From Ruegeria sp. A3M17 (GTDB lineage Bacteria; Pseudomonadota; Alphaproteobacteria; Rhodobacterales; Rhodobacteraceae), in assembly GCF_003318255.1 (NCBI RefSeq), contig NZ_QOCF01000013.1:62001-126000 (forward strand): a stretch of DNA of 64,000 nt, given 5' to 3'. Numbering within the stretch: the first letter of the stretch is position 1; each line of letters starts with the position of its first letter. The position numbers and the translations under genes are program-made. Below the pieces are notes generated by a model. The model was given only the letters and a program-made list of their open reading frames with translations, was not told the origin of the DNA and ran no database searches. This document shows positions 43,842-52,922 of the stretch, one piece after another.

Positions 43842-45098
43842 TTGTTCGACTTCGACATGCTGGGTCTTGCACCAGCCCTCAACGATGCACTGAAACGTGC
43901 CAATTTCTCACAACCGACCCCTATTCAGAACCAGGCCATACCGCTGGCGCTGAACGGTCACGACATCCTGGGCCTGGCGCAGACCGGCACCGGAAAGACG
44001 CTGGCCTTCGGTCTGCCGCTGATCGACCACTTGCTGGCGCAGTCCGGCAAACCCGCGCCCAAAACCGCCAAGGCGCTGATCCTTGCCCCCACGCGCGAGC
44101 TGGTCAACCAGATCGCGGATAGCCTGCGCAACCTGACCGACAAGACCAAGCTGCGTGTGGCCACCGTGGTCGGTGGCCAGTCGATCGGCAGACAGATTTC
44201 GTTCCTGTCGCGCGGCACCGACATTCTGGTCGCCACGCCTGGGCGTTTAATCGACCTGATGGAACGCGGTGCCGTTGACCTCGGCTCGGTGCGCCATCTG
44301 GTACTGGACGAGGCTGACCAGATGCTGGACATGGGCTTTATCCACGCCCTGCGCAAAATCGCACCCAAGCTGGGCACGCCGCGTCAAACCATGCTGTTTT
44401 CGGCCACGATGCCGAAGCAGATGGAGGAACTCAGCCAATCCTATCTGACCAACCCGCAGCGGGTGCAGGTCTCGCCTCCAGGTAAAGCGGCTGACAAGAT
44501 CACGCAGTCTGTGCATTTCGTTGACAGGGCCGGCAAACCGCGGAAACTGCGCGAAATTCTGTCCGCTGACATGGAAGCTCTGACCTTGGTATTTTCCCGT
44601 ACCAAACACGGCGCCGAGAAACTGATGAAAGGCCTTGTGGCTGATGGTTTCAACGCGGCCTCGATCCACGGCAACAAAAGCCAGGGACAACGCGACCGCG
44701 CGATCAAGGCGTTCCGGGCCGGAGAGATCAACGTATTGGTCGCGACCGACGTGGCCGCGCGTGGCATCGACATTCCCGGTGTTGCCTATGTGATCAACTA
44801 TGACCTGCCCGAGGTGCCCGACAACTATGTCCACCGCATCGGGCGCACAGCCCGTGCTGGTCGCGAGGGTGAAGCTATCGCCTTCTGCTCACCGGACGAG
44901 GTGGATCAGCTGCGTCAGATTCAGAAGCTGATGAAGATCGAAATTCCGGTCGCCAGCGGCACCATGCCCGAATTTTCCGAACCCAAGAAAACCCGCAATC
45001 GCGGAGGGTTCCGGGGGCGTAAACCGCAGGGAGCCAATTCGACATCGAAGCCCGCGTCCTCGAAACGTCGTCGTCCACGCGGACGCCCCGCCGCATAA
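43842..45098 (+). CDS. DEAD-box ATP-dependent RNA helicase
   Basis: 418 aa. All core motifs are present: Q motif PTPIQNQAIPLAL, Walker A AQTGTGKT, PTRELVNQ, DEAD in LVLDEADQMLDMGF, SAT in LFSATMPKQ, and VI in HRIGRTARAGREGE. A basic tail rich in Arg/Gly/Lys (TRNRGGFRGRKPQ, KRRRPRGRPA) resembles RhlE-type helicases. The start is taken as TTG (FDFDMLGL), with AAGGA eight bases upstream; a TTG 24 nt earlier and an ATG 15 nt later are alternatives. Role: RNA unwinding in ribosome assembly or decay. Confidence 0.92.
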   Translation: MFDFDMLGLAPALNDALKRANFSQPTPIQNQAIPLALNGHDILGLAQTGTGKTLAFGLPLIDHLLAQSGKPAPKTAKALILAPTRELVNQIADSLRNLTDKTKLRVATVVGGQSIGRQISFLSRGTDILVATPGRLIDLMERGAVDLGSVRHLVLDEADQMLDMGFIHALRKIAPKLGTPRQTMLFSATMPKQMEELSQSYLTNPQRVQVSPPGKAADKITQSVHFVDRAGKPRKLREILSADMEALTLVFSRTKHGAEKLMKGLVADGFNAASIHGNKSQGQRDRAIKAFRAGEINVLVATDVAARGIDIPGVAYVINYDLPEVPDNYVHRIGRTARAGREGEAIAFCSPDEVDQLRQIQKLMKIEIPVASGTMPEFSEPKKTRNRGGFRGRKPQGANSTSKPASSKRRRPRGRPAA

Positions 45099-45105
45099 CA
45101 AAAAG

Positions 45106-45136
45106 AAAAGGCCGCGTTTTTCGACGCGGCCTTTTT
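45106..45136. terminator. Bidirectional rho-independent terminator
   Basis: Arms AAAAGGCCGCG and CGCGGCCTTTTT, with A and T runs on both sides. It ends the helicase gene and the convergent mltG gene. Confidence 0.88.
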
Positions 45137-45137
45137 C

Positions 45138-46298
45138 TTAGTTGCTTGAGCTGTTTCTCTCTGCCTCAATCTCACGCCACTTGGCGACGTTACGATTGTG
45201 TTCCTGCAAGGTTTCCGCGAATGCGTGCCCGCCGGTGCCATCCGCAACAAAGAAGACAAAGTTGGTCTCTTCCGGGGCAACGGCAGCCTCAAGGCTGGCC
45301 AGACCTGGATTGGCAATGGGTGTCGGCGGCAAACCGTCTATCACATAAGTATTCCAAGGCGTTGCACGGCGCAGCTCACTGCGACGCAGACCGCGCCCCA
45401 GCGTGCCTTGACCCTTGGTGACGCCATAGATGACCGTCGGGTCTGTCTGCAGCTTCATGCCCTGCTCAAGCCGGTTCACAAAGACGCTTGCAACCTGCCC
45501 GCGTTCATTGGGAACACCGGTTTCCTTTTCGATGATCGACGCAAGGATCAGCATTTCCTCTGGGCTGCTGATAGGAAGGTCGCCTTGGCGGTTCTCCCAC
45601 ACTGCATTGATGCGCAATTGTTGCTTGTCTTGCATCGCCTGCAGAACGGCCGTCCGATCATCGCCCGGTGCCAAATCATAGCTGTCAGGCGCCAACATCC
45701 CTTCGGCCGGGATCTCGGCAATCTCACCAGTCAGCGGTTCAATCGCCTGCAAGCCTTGCGCCACCTGCCAAGAGGTCACGCCTTCAGCAACGGACACACG
45801 GTATCGGGTGTCGGCCTCTTCGCGCTTTTGACCGTATTCGGCAGGGATGTCCTCGTCCGTCACATCAAACGATGCGATCTCGACAAATTCCAGCGTTGCC
45901 GGGTCCAACTCGCGTACCCGCGTCTGGATGCGCGTGACACCGATACGGTATTCAATCTCAGACCCGCAGGTGCTGGCACCGCTGCTTGTGATCTCGTCGA
46001 TGATCTGCTCCATCGACGCGCCTTCGCGCACCAGAAAGCTACCGGCCTTCAGCTGCTGCGATTTATCTGTGTAGTCCGCAGCCATGCGAAAGATCATGGC
46101 GCTGCTGATGGCTCCGTCATCTTCAAGCTCTTGGCTGACACGGGTCATATTCGACCCGCTTCTGACCTGCAGGCACATCGCGGATTCCAACGGACCCTCG
46201 GCCTTGTATTGCGATTGCCCCCACACAACCAGCCCGCCCATTAGGAACAAGCCTACGATCAGCAGAGTCAGCGCGTTCGAAGCAAGAGCCCGCAACAT
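45138..46298 (-). CDS. mltG: Endolytic murein transglycosylase
   Basis: 386 aa. One N-terminal membrane helix (ALTLLIVGLFLMGGLVVWG) anchors a periplasmic LysM-like region. The YceG catalytic domain follows, with the Glu in LILASIIEKETGVPNERG and the conserved FVNRLEQGMKLQTDPTVIYG and DGLPPTPIANPG. It cuts nascent glycan strands and helps set glycan length. It follows fabF with no gap, a usual arrangement in this group. Confidence 0.95.
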   Translation of the reverse strand: MLRALASNALTLLIVGLFLMGGLVVWGQSQYKAEGPLESAMCLQVRSGSNMTRVSQELEDDGAISSAMIFRMAADYTDKSQQLKAGSFLVREGASMEQIIDEITSSGASTCGSEIEYRIGVTRIQTRVRELDPATLEFVEIASFDVTDEDIPAEYGQKREEADTRYRVSVAEGVTSWQVAQGLQAIEPLTGEIAEIPAEGMLAPDSYDLAPGDDRTAVLQAMQDKQQLRINAVWENRQGDLPISSPEEMLILASIIEKETGVPNERGQVASVFVNRLEQGMKLQTDPTVIYGVTKGQGTLGRGLRRSELRRATPWNTYVIDGLPPTPIANPGLASLEAAVAPEETNFVFFVADGTGGHAFAETLQEHNRNVAKWREIEAERNSSSN

Positions 46299-47564
46299 TT
46301 AGCTGACCTTTCCGAAGATCACGCTGGCATTGGTGCCGCCAAAGCCGAACGAATTCGACAGCGCCACGTTGATCTCACGCTCACGCTTGGCGTTGGGTGC
46401 CAGATCAATCGGGGTTTCAACGGCGGGGTTATCCAGATTGATCGTCGGCGGGGCCACCTGATCCCGGATCGCCAGGATCGAGAAAATAGCCTCAATCGCG
46501 CCAGCCGCACCCAAAAGGTGACCGGTGGCCGATTTGGTCGAGGTCATGGTGGCCTTGCTGGCGTGATCCCCTAACAGGCGCTCTACCGCGCCCAGTTCGA
46601 TCGTATCCGCCATGGTCGATGTGCCATGCGCGTTGATATAGTCCAGATCCGAAGGCTCCAACCCAGCGCTGCGCAATGCGGCTTTCATGGAACGCTCAGC
46701 GCCATCACCATCCTCGGACGGCGCGGTGATGTGATAAGCGTCGCCGGACATGCCGTAACCCAGTACTTCGGCATAGATCTTCGCACCGCGCGCCTTGGCG
46801 TGCTCGTATTCTTCCAGAACCACGATGCCTGCGCCCTCGCCCATGACAAAGCCGTCACGGTCCACGTCATATGGGCGGCTGGCTTTCTTCGGATCGTCGG
46901 CATATTTGGTCGACAGCGCCTTGCACGCGTTAAAGCCAGCGATACCGATCTCGCAGATGCAGCCTTCGCCGCCACCAGCAACCATGACTTCCGCGTCGCC
47001 TGCGCGAATGATGCGGCTGGCGTCGCCGATTGCATGCGCACCTGTCGAACAAGCCGTCACGACCGAGTGGTTGGGCCCCTTGAACCCGTGGCGGATCGAA
47101 ACCTGGCCGGACGCCAGATTAATCAGTGCGCCTGGGATAAAGAACGGCGATACACGACGCGGACCCTTGTCGCGGATCAGGTTCGCCGTTTCAGCAATAG
47201 AACCCAGCCCGCCGATACCCGAACCAATCAGAACGCCTGTACGCAGTCGGTCCTCTTCATCCTCAGGCAACCAATTGGCGTCCTGACAAGCCATGTCAGC
47301 GGCAGCGATCGAATACAGGATAAAGTCTTCGATCTTGCGTTGCTCTTTTGGCGGCAACCAATCGTTGGGATTGAATGTCCCGTCAGTTCCATCGCCGCGC
47401 GGAACTTCGCAGGCATAGGTCGTGGTGACACCGCTTGCTTCGGCATCAAATTTCGTGATCGGGCCAGCGCCGGATTCCCCATCCAGCAGCCGTGACCAAG
47501 ATTTCTCGACCCCGCTGGCCAAAGGAGTGACCAATCCCAGACCGGTTACAACGACTCTGCGCAT
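46299..47564 (-). CDS. fabF: 3-oxoacyl-ACP synthase II
   Basis: 421 aa condensing enzyme of fatty-acid elongation. The catalytic triad is visible: Cys in VVTACSTGAHAIGDA, His in YINAHGTSTMADTIE, and His in KSATGHLLGAAGAIEAIFS. The end FGFGGTNASVIFGK is typical. The mltG ATG begins at the base after the fabF stop. It is separated from acpP by the HisA-like and GNAT genes. Confidence 0.96.
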   Translation of the reverse strand: MRRVVVTGLGLVTPLASGVEKSWSRLLDGESGAGPITKFDAEASGVTTTYACEVPRGDGTDGTFNPNDWLPPKEQRKIEDFILYSIAAADMACQDANWLPEDEEDRLRTGVLIGSGIGGLGSIAETANLIRDKGPRRVSPFFIPGALINLASGQVSIRHGFKGPNHSVVTACSTGAHAIGDASRIIRAGDAEVMVAGGGEGCICEIGIAGFNACKALSTKYADDPKKASRPYDVDRDGFVMGEGAGIVVLEEYEHAKARGAKIYAEVLGYGMSGDAYHITAPSEDGDGAERSMKAALRSAGLEPSDLDYINAHGTSTMADTIELGAVERLLGDHASKATMTSTKSATGHLLGAAGAIEAIFSILAIRDQVAPPTINLDNPAVETPIDLAPNAKREREINVALSNSFGFGGTNASVIFGKVS

Positions 47565-47700
47565 GAAATGCCTCTTGCCTGCTTCCTATTTGAGAACCGC
47601 TCATACCCCGGCCCGGGGTCCGGGGGCAAGAGCAACGGCACATTCCCACCCGGCACCATTTCGCCGGGCGGCCCGTCTGTGCGGGATGTACCAAAACAAA

Positions 47701-47739
47701 TTGCCCCGGCCCTTTCAAGGAATTGAAAGGCCAGGGCAA
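47701..47739 (-). terminator. Terminator after the HisA-like gene
   Basis: A long stem, with TTGCCCCGGCCCTTTCAA pairing with TTGAAAGGCCAGGGCAA (few mismatches) around a 4-nt loop. On the minus strand it is followed by a T-rich stretch. It ends the HisA-like transcript before fabF. Confidence 0.75.
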
Positions 47740-47756
47740 CGACGTGCAAGACTGGC

Positions 47757-48500
47757 TTACTGGAATTCAGCGACCGGTTCGTGGGCCTGCTCGGCCACGT
47801 TAAGCGCGTCTGCCAAGTCAATCGCCTTGCGGAACAAAGCCCGCCCAATCAATGCACCCGAGATGTTGTGCACATATGCTAGACGCGAGATGTCATCCGA
47901 TGTCCGAACGACACCGCTGGCGATCACCGGCGTGCGCGACAGTTGTGCAAGACCCGAAATCAGACCCAGCTGCGCATCTACGTCTTCGATGTCGCTGTCG
48001 ATATCGGTCACCAGAATCGCCGCGAAGGGCGTGCCCTCGAACGCTTGAATAAACGCCTCAGGCGTAAACGCACTCTGACTGCGCCAGCCTTCGGTCATCA
48101 CCTGACCTTGCCAGACGTCCACAGCCAGAACGATCTGGTCCGGATAAAGCTTGGCCAGTTCCTTGACCAGATTCGGGTCCCAGGCGGCAAGCGTACCAAT
48201 CACCACCCGTCCAGCGCCTTTGTCGATCCAGTATTCGACCTGTTCCCGCGTCCGCATACCGCCGGCCAGTTGCACCGACATCTCGGACGTGCGGATGATT
48301 TCCTCGACCAATTCGGCGTTGGTGTCGCGGCCTTCGATCGCATCGAAATCCGTCAGGTGCATCCACATGGCACCGGCTGCAGACCAGCTGCGCGCCGTTT
48401 CCGCCGGATTCACATGCCAGATCATCGCGTCGTCCAGACGGCCCTTGTCCAGTGTGACACACCGGCCGTTCTGCAATTCCATCGTGGGGTAAATCCTCAT
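47757..48500 (-). CDS. HisA-like TIM-barrel paralog with altered catalytic residue
   Basis: 247 aa, HisA/HisF fold. In HisA the two catalytic acids are Asp8 and a second Asp near residue 128. Here the first site reads RIYPTMELQNGRCVTLDKG, with Glu at position 8, while the second is kept (IVLAVDVWQGQVMTEGWR, Asp128). Phosphate loops are partly kept (LAGGMRTREQVEY, VVIGTLAAWDPN, VIASGVVRTSDDI). No other his gene is near. It may isomerise a different sugar-phosphate or have lost activity. The start has GGAGGAG seven bases upstream. Confidence 0.8.
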   Translation of the reverse strand: MRIYPTMELQNGRCVTLDKGRLDDAMIWHVNPAETARSWSAAGAMWMHLTDFDAIEGRDTNAELVEEIIRTSEMSVQLAGGMRTREQVEYWIDKGAGRVVIGTLAAWDPNLVKELAKLYPDQIVLAVDVWQGQVMTEGWRSQSAFTPEAFIQAFEGTPFAAILVTDIDSDIEDVDAQLGLISGLAQLSRTPVIASGVVRTSDDISRLAYVHNISGALIGRALFRKAIDLADALNVAEQAHEPVAEFQ

Positions 48501-48623
48501 GAGCATTCTCCTCCGCTCAATCGCTCTGCAATTCCAGAGTACCATACACGCGGAAGATCGGTCCGTTATTACCAGGATCGGCAAACTACGGCCGGTTTGC
48601 GGCATTCGGGAAGTCTCAAATTG

Positions 48624-49163
48624 TCAGTGGCGCGGCGGCGGCCCGTTGCGGCGCATAAGCGTGACGTCGCTGCCGTTGAACGCACATTCGCGCATCGGGG
48701 TATAGCCCAGCTTGCCCGCCAGTTTTTGCGAGACTGAGTTCGCCGAATTCACCATCGCGACCAACGGACCGGGCATGATCCGGTCAAACCAATCATGCGC
48801 GGCCTGCGCGGCCTCCAGCCCCAATCCCTGTCCCTGTGCCTCGGGGACCAGAATCCATCCGGCCTCGGGGAAACTGTCGAAATCCTCGCCAATCGAACGG
48901 TTACCGTAAAAGAACCCTGCCTGACCGACCATCTGGCGATTCGACTGCTGGACCACGGCCCATTGCCCGAAACCGGCCATTTGCCAGTGCCCGGCATTTC
49001 GAAGGAATGAATCCCACGCCTCTCCGCGCGACCGCGGCTTGCCGCCGATGTGTCGCACGATGCATGGGTTGCGCCAAATCTCGGCGAACCGGTTGAAATC
49101 TTCTGGCCGCATGGCGCACAGCGTCAAACGGGCCGTATTGATCATAGGGGTGGATCGTATCAT
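48624..49163 (-). CDS. GNAT family N-acetyltransferase (RimJ/RimL-like)
   Basis: 179 aa. The start of the fold is INTARLTLCAMRPEDFNRFA, and the acetyl-CoA loop is PEAQGQGLGLEAAQAAHDW (Q/RxxGxG type), followed by VAMVNSANSVSQKLAGKLGY. This is the pattern of acetyltransferases that modify ribosomal protein N-termini or small amines; the substrate is unknown. An ATG six codons inside is an alternative start. It lies in the fatty-acid cluster between acpP and the HisA-like gene. Confidence 0.85.
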   Translation of the reverse strand: MIRSTPMINTARLTLCAMRPEDFNRFAEIWRNPCIVRHIGGKPRSRGEAWDSFLRNAGHWQMAGFGQWAVVQQSNRQMVGQAGFFYGNRSIGEDFDSFPEAGWILVPEAQGQGLGLEAAQAAHDWFDRIMPGPLVAMVNSANSVSQKLAGKLGYTPMRECAFNGSDVTLMRRNGPPPRH

Positions 49164-49246
49164 GCCCTGCCCGCTTTGAATTATGTGCCTCGGGCAAAAG
49201 GTTGCGAACGAATACGGCACCTTGCAAGGCAGAATTGAACAAGGCA

Positions 49247-49286
49247 CAAAAAAACGGCGCCTCCGTTGCCCGGAAGCGCCGCTTTT
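49247..49286 (-). terminator. Terminator after acpP
   Basis: Stem CGGCGC / GCGCCG extended by TCCG / CGGA. The run of seven A on the left becomes a T run for minus-strand transcription, so it ends acpP. Confidence 0.8.
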
Positions 49287-49302
49287 TGATTATTTCGAAG
49301 CT

Positions 49303-49536
49303 TTAGGAAGCTTCTGAGATGAATTTGACGGCGTCGCCAAATGTCTGGATGGTCTCGGCTGCGTCATCGGGGATTTCGATGCCGAACTCTTCTTCGAAGG
49401 CCATAACCAACTCAACAGTGTCCAGGCTGTCTGCGCCCAGATCGTCGATGAAGGACGCGTTTTCGGTCACTTTGTCTTCTTCAACACCCAGGTGCTCAAC
49501 AACGATCTTTTTAACGCGATCTGCGACGTCGCTCAT
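49303..49536 (-). CDS. acpP: Acyl carrier protein
   Basis: 77 aa, very acidic. The phosphopantetheine attachment Ser37 is in [20 protein letters not shown]. It carries acyl chains between FabD, FabG, FabF and lipid A/phospholipid acyltransferases. It is preceded by fabG and fabD and followed by its own terminator. Length and sequence are as expected. Confidence 0.98.
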   Translation of the reverse strand: MSDVADRVKKIVVEHLGVEEDKVTENASFIDDLGADSLDTVELVMAFEEEFGIEIPDDAAETIQTFGDAVKFISEAS

Positions 49537-49745
49537 GTCTATTCCTCATTCCGTTTTCAGGGCCTAGTGCCCGGTTCTGCCCTTGCCCGCTCAGGCTGGC
49601 TTTGATTTGCCCGGTGCGGGCGGTTGGGTCCCGGATGACCGGGAAAGTAGAAGGCCGACCATTTGGTCGACCCCAGCATTTATGCGCCGCCTATAGCATA
49701 GACAACGCGCGAGGCAAACGCTTTCGCACCGGCCCCTGTCCGCGG

Positions 49746-50483
49746 TCACAACATGGCCATACCGCCGTTAACATGCAAGGTGGTTCCGGTAACATATCCG
49801 GCTTCGGGGCTGGCAAGATACAGAACAGCCGCCGCAATTTCCGATGCATCACCCATGCGACCAGCCGGAACCTGCCCCAAAATACCCGTTTTCTGATCGT
49901 CGGTCAGCTTGTCGGTCATGGCCGTGGTAATGAAACCCGGCGCAACCGCGTTTGCCGTAATACCGCGGCTGGCAACCTCATAGGCCAGGGATTTGGTCAT
50001 GCCGACCATACCGGCCTTGGACGCTGCATAGTTTGCCTGACCGGGGTTCCCGGTGGCGCCAACCACGGACGAGATGTTGATGATCCGGCCCCAACGGGCC
50101 TTCATCATGCCCCGCAGCACGCCTTTGCACAGCTTGGCGGTCGAGGTCATGTTCACGTCGATCACGCTCTGCCATTCATCGTCCGACATACGCATGAACA
50201 GGTTGTCGCGGGTGATCCCGGCGTTGTTGACCAGAATATCAACCGACCCCATCGCCTCGGCAGCTTGCTTCGGCAGCGCGGAAACAGCTTCGCCGTCGCT
50301 CAGGTTACATGGCAGAACATGCGCCCGCTCACCCAGTTCGGCGGCCAATGCCTCGAGCGGTTCCACGCGTGTGCCGGACAACGCAACCGTGGCCCCCGCA
50401 CCGTGCAGCACGCGCGCAATCTCGCCACCAATCCCGCCGGACGCACCGGTGATCAACGCATTCTTACCTGTCAAATCAAACAT
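49746..50483 (-). CDS. fabG: 3-oxoacyl-ACP reductase
   Basis: 245 aa short-chain dehydrogenase. NADPH loop ALITGASGGIGGEIARVLHG, structural NNAG in VDILVNNAGITRDNL, catalytic Ser in IINISSVVGATGNPG, and Tyr/Lys in QANYAASKAGMVGMTKSL. It reduces 3-oxoacyl-ACP in each elongation cycle. It follows fabD by 42 nt. Confidence 0.97.
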   Translation of the reverse strand: MFDLTGKNALITGASGGIGGEIARVLHGAGATVALSGTRVEPLEALAAELGERAHVLPCNLSDGEAVSALPKQAAEAMGSVDILVNNAGITRDNLFMRMSDDEWQSVIDVNMTSTAKLCKGVLRGMMKARWGRIINISSVVGATGNPGQANYAASKAGMVGMTKSLAYEVASRGITANAVAPGFITTAMTDKLTDDQKTGILGQVPAGRMGDASEIAAAVLYLASPEAGYVTGTTLHVNGGMAML

Positions 50484-50525
50484 TCGATCTTCCCTTTGCA
50501 GCGCAACTTGCGTCGCACGTTGTTC

Positions 50526-51464
50526 TTATGATTCGCTCTTAACCACATTCTGCACGTCGTCCGGCCTGCCAACAGCCTTGCCAGCAATCGCGCGGTCGAT
50601 CTTGCGGATCATGCCCGACAACGCCTTGCCTGCGCCGATCTCCCATGTCTCGGTCACGCCCTGTGCCGCCATGTACTGCACGCTCTCGCGCCAGCGCACG
50701 GAACCTGTGACCTGGTCGACCAGCAACTGACGGATCAAGTCCGGATCTCCAACAGCCTCAGCGCGCACGTTCGCAATTAGCGGAACTGCCGGTGCCTTGA
50801 CTTCAACTGCGGCCAGCGCCTCGGCCATCACATCTGCGGCGGGTTGCATCAACGCACAATGGAACGGGGCGCTCACGGGCAACATCACAGCGCGCTTGGC
50901 ACCTTTTTCTTTGGCAATCTCGGCAGCACGTTCCACCGCGGCCTTCGCACCCGACACAACCACCTGTGTAGGGTCGTTGTCATTCGCCGCCTGACAGACC
51001 TCGCCCTGCGCAGCCTCTTCTGCGACGGCACGCACCGCTTCAAGGTCCAGCCCCAGAATTGCGGCCATTGCGCCTTCACCAACGGGAACGGCGCTTTGCA
51101 TCGCCTGACCACGTGTCCGCAACAAACGCGCCGTATCCGCAATCGACAGCGAACCAGCTGCTGCAAGCGCTGAGTATTCCCCCAGCGAATGCCCAGCTAC
51201 AAATGCAGCGTCCGTGACGGCAACACCTTCGGCCTCCAAAGCGCGCATCGCGGCCATCGAGGTTGCCATCAACGCCGGCTGTGCATTCTGCGTCAGCGTC
51301 AGTTCTGCAATATCACCTTCCCAAATCAGGGTGCTCAGCTTTTCACCAAGCGCTTCATCGACCTCGTCGAAAACTGCCTGTGCAGTCGGATAGGCCTCGG
51401 CCAGTGCTTTGCCCATACCGATGGTTTGGGCGCCCTGCCCCGGAAAAACGAACGCGCGTGTCAT
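50526..51464 (-). CDS. fabD: Malonyl-CoA:ACP transacylase
   Basis: 312 aa. Motifs are FVFPGQGAQTIGMGKALAE, the nucleophile Ser in FVAGHSLGEYSALAAAGS, the catalytic His region PVSAPFHCALMQPAADVMAE, and the end WEIGAGKALSGMIRKID. It loads malonyl groups onto AcpP. The frame extends 45 codons further upstream, but MTRAFVFPGQG is the family start. Confidence 0.97.
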   Translation of the reverse strand: MTRAFVFPGQGAQTIGMGKALAEAYPTAQAVFDEVDEALGEKLSTLIWEGDIAELTLTQNAQPALMATSMAAMRALEAEGVAVTDAAFVAGHSLGEYSALAAAGSLSIADTARLLRTRGQAMQSAVPVGEGAMAAILGLDLEAVRAVAEEAAQGEVCQAANDNDPTQVVVSGAKAAVERAAEIAKEKGAKRAVMLPVSAPFHCALMQPAADVMAEALAAVEVKAPAVPLIANVRAEAVGDPDLIRQLLVDQVTGSVRWRESVQYMAAQGVTETWEIGAGKALSGMIRKIDRAIAGKAVGRPDDVQNVVKSES

Positions 51465-51625
51465 TGCAACCTCTTGGATGACGTTAGGTTGCGATGGGGT
51501 GTAAACCGAGTGAACGAGCGGCACAAGCTCTGCATCCTGACACGTATTCTGTGCGTCAGAGGCTATTGTGTCGGCCCACGCTGCATTTAGGGTGGCCATA
51601 GCAAACAGATCGGAGTCGTGAACCC

Positions 51626-52852
51626 ATGCCCCTTGCCAACACCACCCAAAGCTATGGAGGCGTTTCGAAAACCTTCCACTGGCTGACGGCCTTGCTCATT
51701 CTGACGGCTCTTCCGATTGGGTGGTTTGCGAACGAACTGGCACACGCAATCGAAGACCCGGCCATTCCAACGACACCGGAAGACCTGCAACAGGCCGCGC
51801 AGCTGTTTTCGCTACACAAAACTATCGGGGTCACGGTCTTCTTCGTGGCGCTTGCCCGTATCCTGTGGGCGATCAGCCAGCCCAAACCAGGATTGCTCAA
51901 TGCTGAAAACAAGCCCGAGGCATTTGCTGCGGAAACCGTCCACTGGCTGTTGTATGGCTCGCTGGTTCTGGTTCCCCTGACAGGCTGGATTCACCATGCG
52001 GCCACCGAAGGGTTTGCGCCGATCCTTTGGCCGTTCGGGCAGAACCTGCCCTTTGTGCCCAAATCCCCCGCGTTGGCCGAAACAAGCGCCGGGTTACACT
52101 TCGTCCTGATGCTGGTGCTGGTGGGTGCTCTGGGTTTGCATATCGTTGGCGCGCTCAAGCACCACGTGATCGACAAAGACAGCACATTGCGCCGTATGCT
52201 GCCCGGACGGGTTGATTTACCGGAACCGCCAACGCAATGGCACTCACCTGCCCCCGTCGTCGCAGCAGTCTTGATCTGGGCCGTTGCTATTAGCATCGGG
52301 TGGTTCGACGGAGCCTACTCGGCACATCCGACCGGTGATCATGCATCAGCCGAATTGGAGGCGGTACAATCCGACTGGCAGGTGCAGGAAGGTTCGCTGG
52401 CGATCACGATCACCCAATTGGGCAGCCCCGTCAGCGGCGCGTTTTCCGACTGGACTGCGGCAATCACATTCGACGAACCGACAGAACCGGGACCGGCCGG
52501 GGCTGTTGATGTGACAATCGCCATAGGCTCATTGACCATCGGCACCGTGACACAGCAAGCCCTTGGCGCGGATTTCTTTGACAGCACTCAGTTCCCGACT
52601 GCAAATTTCACCGCAGATCTGTTCAAGACCGATCTGGCCTATGAGGCACACGGCACTTTGACCATTCGCGACAAAACCATGGACGTCGTCCTGCCGTTCG
52701 AGCTGGACCTGCAGGACGGGACCGCCAAGATGCAGGGAGAGTTGGAGCTGAACCGTTTGGACTATGACGTCGGCACGTCACAACCCACCGAAGACTCGCT
52801 GGCCTTTGTCGTCAAAGTAGCCGTTGAACTGACGGCCACCAAAGCTGAGTAG
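51626..52852 (+). CDS. Cytochrome b561-YceI fusion protein
   Basis: 408 aa. The N-terminal part (about 1-235) is a cytochrome b561 with four to five membrane helices and haem-ligand candidates in KTFHWLTAL, LFSLHKTIG, WIHHAATEG, AGLHFVLM and LGLHIVGALKHH. The C-terminal part (about 245-408) is a YceI domain facing the periplasm (WQVQEGSLAITITQLGSPV, SLTIGTVTQQALGADFFDS). YceI domains bind long isoprenoids, so the fusion may pass electrons to or from a bound quinone-like lipid; that is inference. Confidence 0.9.
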   Translation: MPLANTTQSYGGVSKTFHWLTALLILTALPIGWFANELAHAIEDPAIPTTPEDLQQAAQLFSLHKTIGVTVFFVALARILWAISQPKPGLLNAENKPEAFAAETVHWLLYGSLVLVPLTGWIHHAATEGFAPILWPFGQNLPFVPKSPALAETSAGLHFVLMLVLVGALGLHIVGALKHHVIDKDSTLRRMLPGRVDLPEPPTQWHSPAPVVAAVLIWAVAISIGWFDGAYSAHPTGDHASAELEAVQSDWQVQEGSLAITITQLGSPVSGAFSDWTAAITFDEPTEPGPAGAVDVTIAIGSLTIGTVTQQALGADFFDSTQFPTANFTADLFKTDLAYEAHGTLTIRDKTMDVVLPFELDLQDGTAKMQGELELNRLDYDVGTSQPTEDSLAFVVKVAVELTATKAE

Positions 52853-52870
52853 CAGTGATTCGAACAAAAA

Positions 52871-52907
52871 AACCGCCGGGGCCTGACGGTCCCGGCGGTT
52901 TCTTTTT
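52871..52907. terminator. Bidirectional terminator between YceI genes
   Basis: Stem AACCGCCGGG / CCCGGCGGTT with A and T runs on its two sides, between the convergent b561-YceI and YceI genes. Confidence 0.85.
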
Positions 52908-52922
52908 GTCTATCAGGCAGGC

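Noticed and set aside
45198..46244. A 348-codon plus-strand frame opposite mltG
   Set aside because: Shadow of mltG; the real gene shows the catalytic motif.
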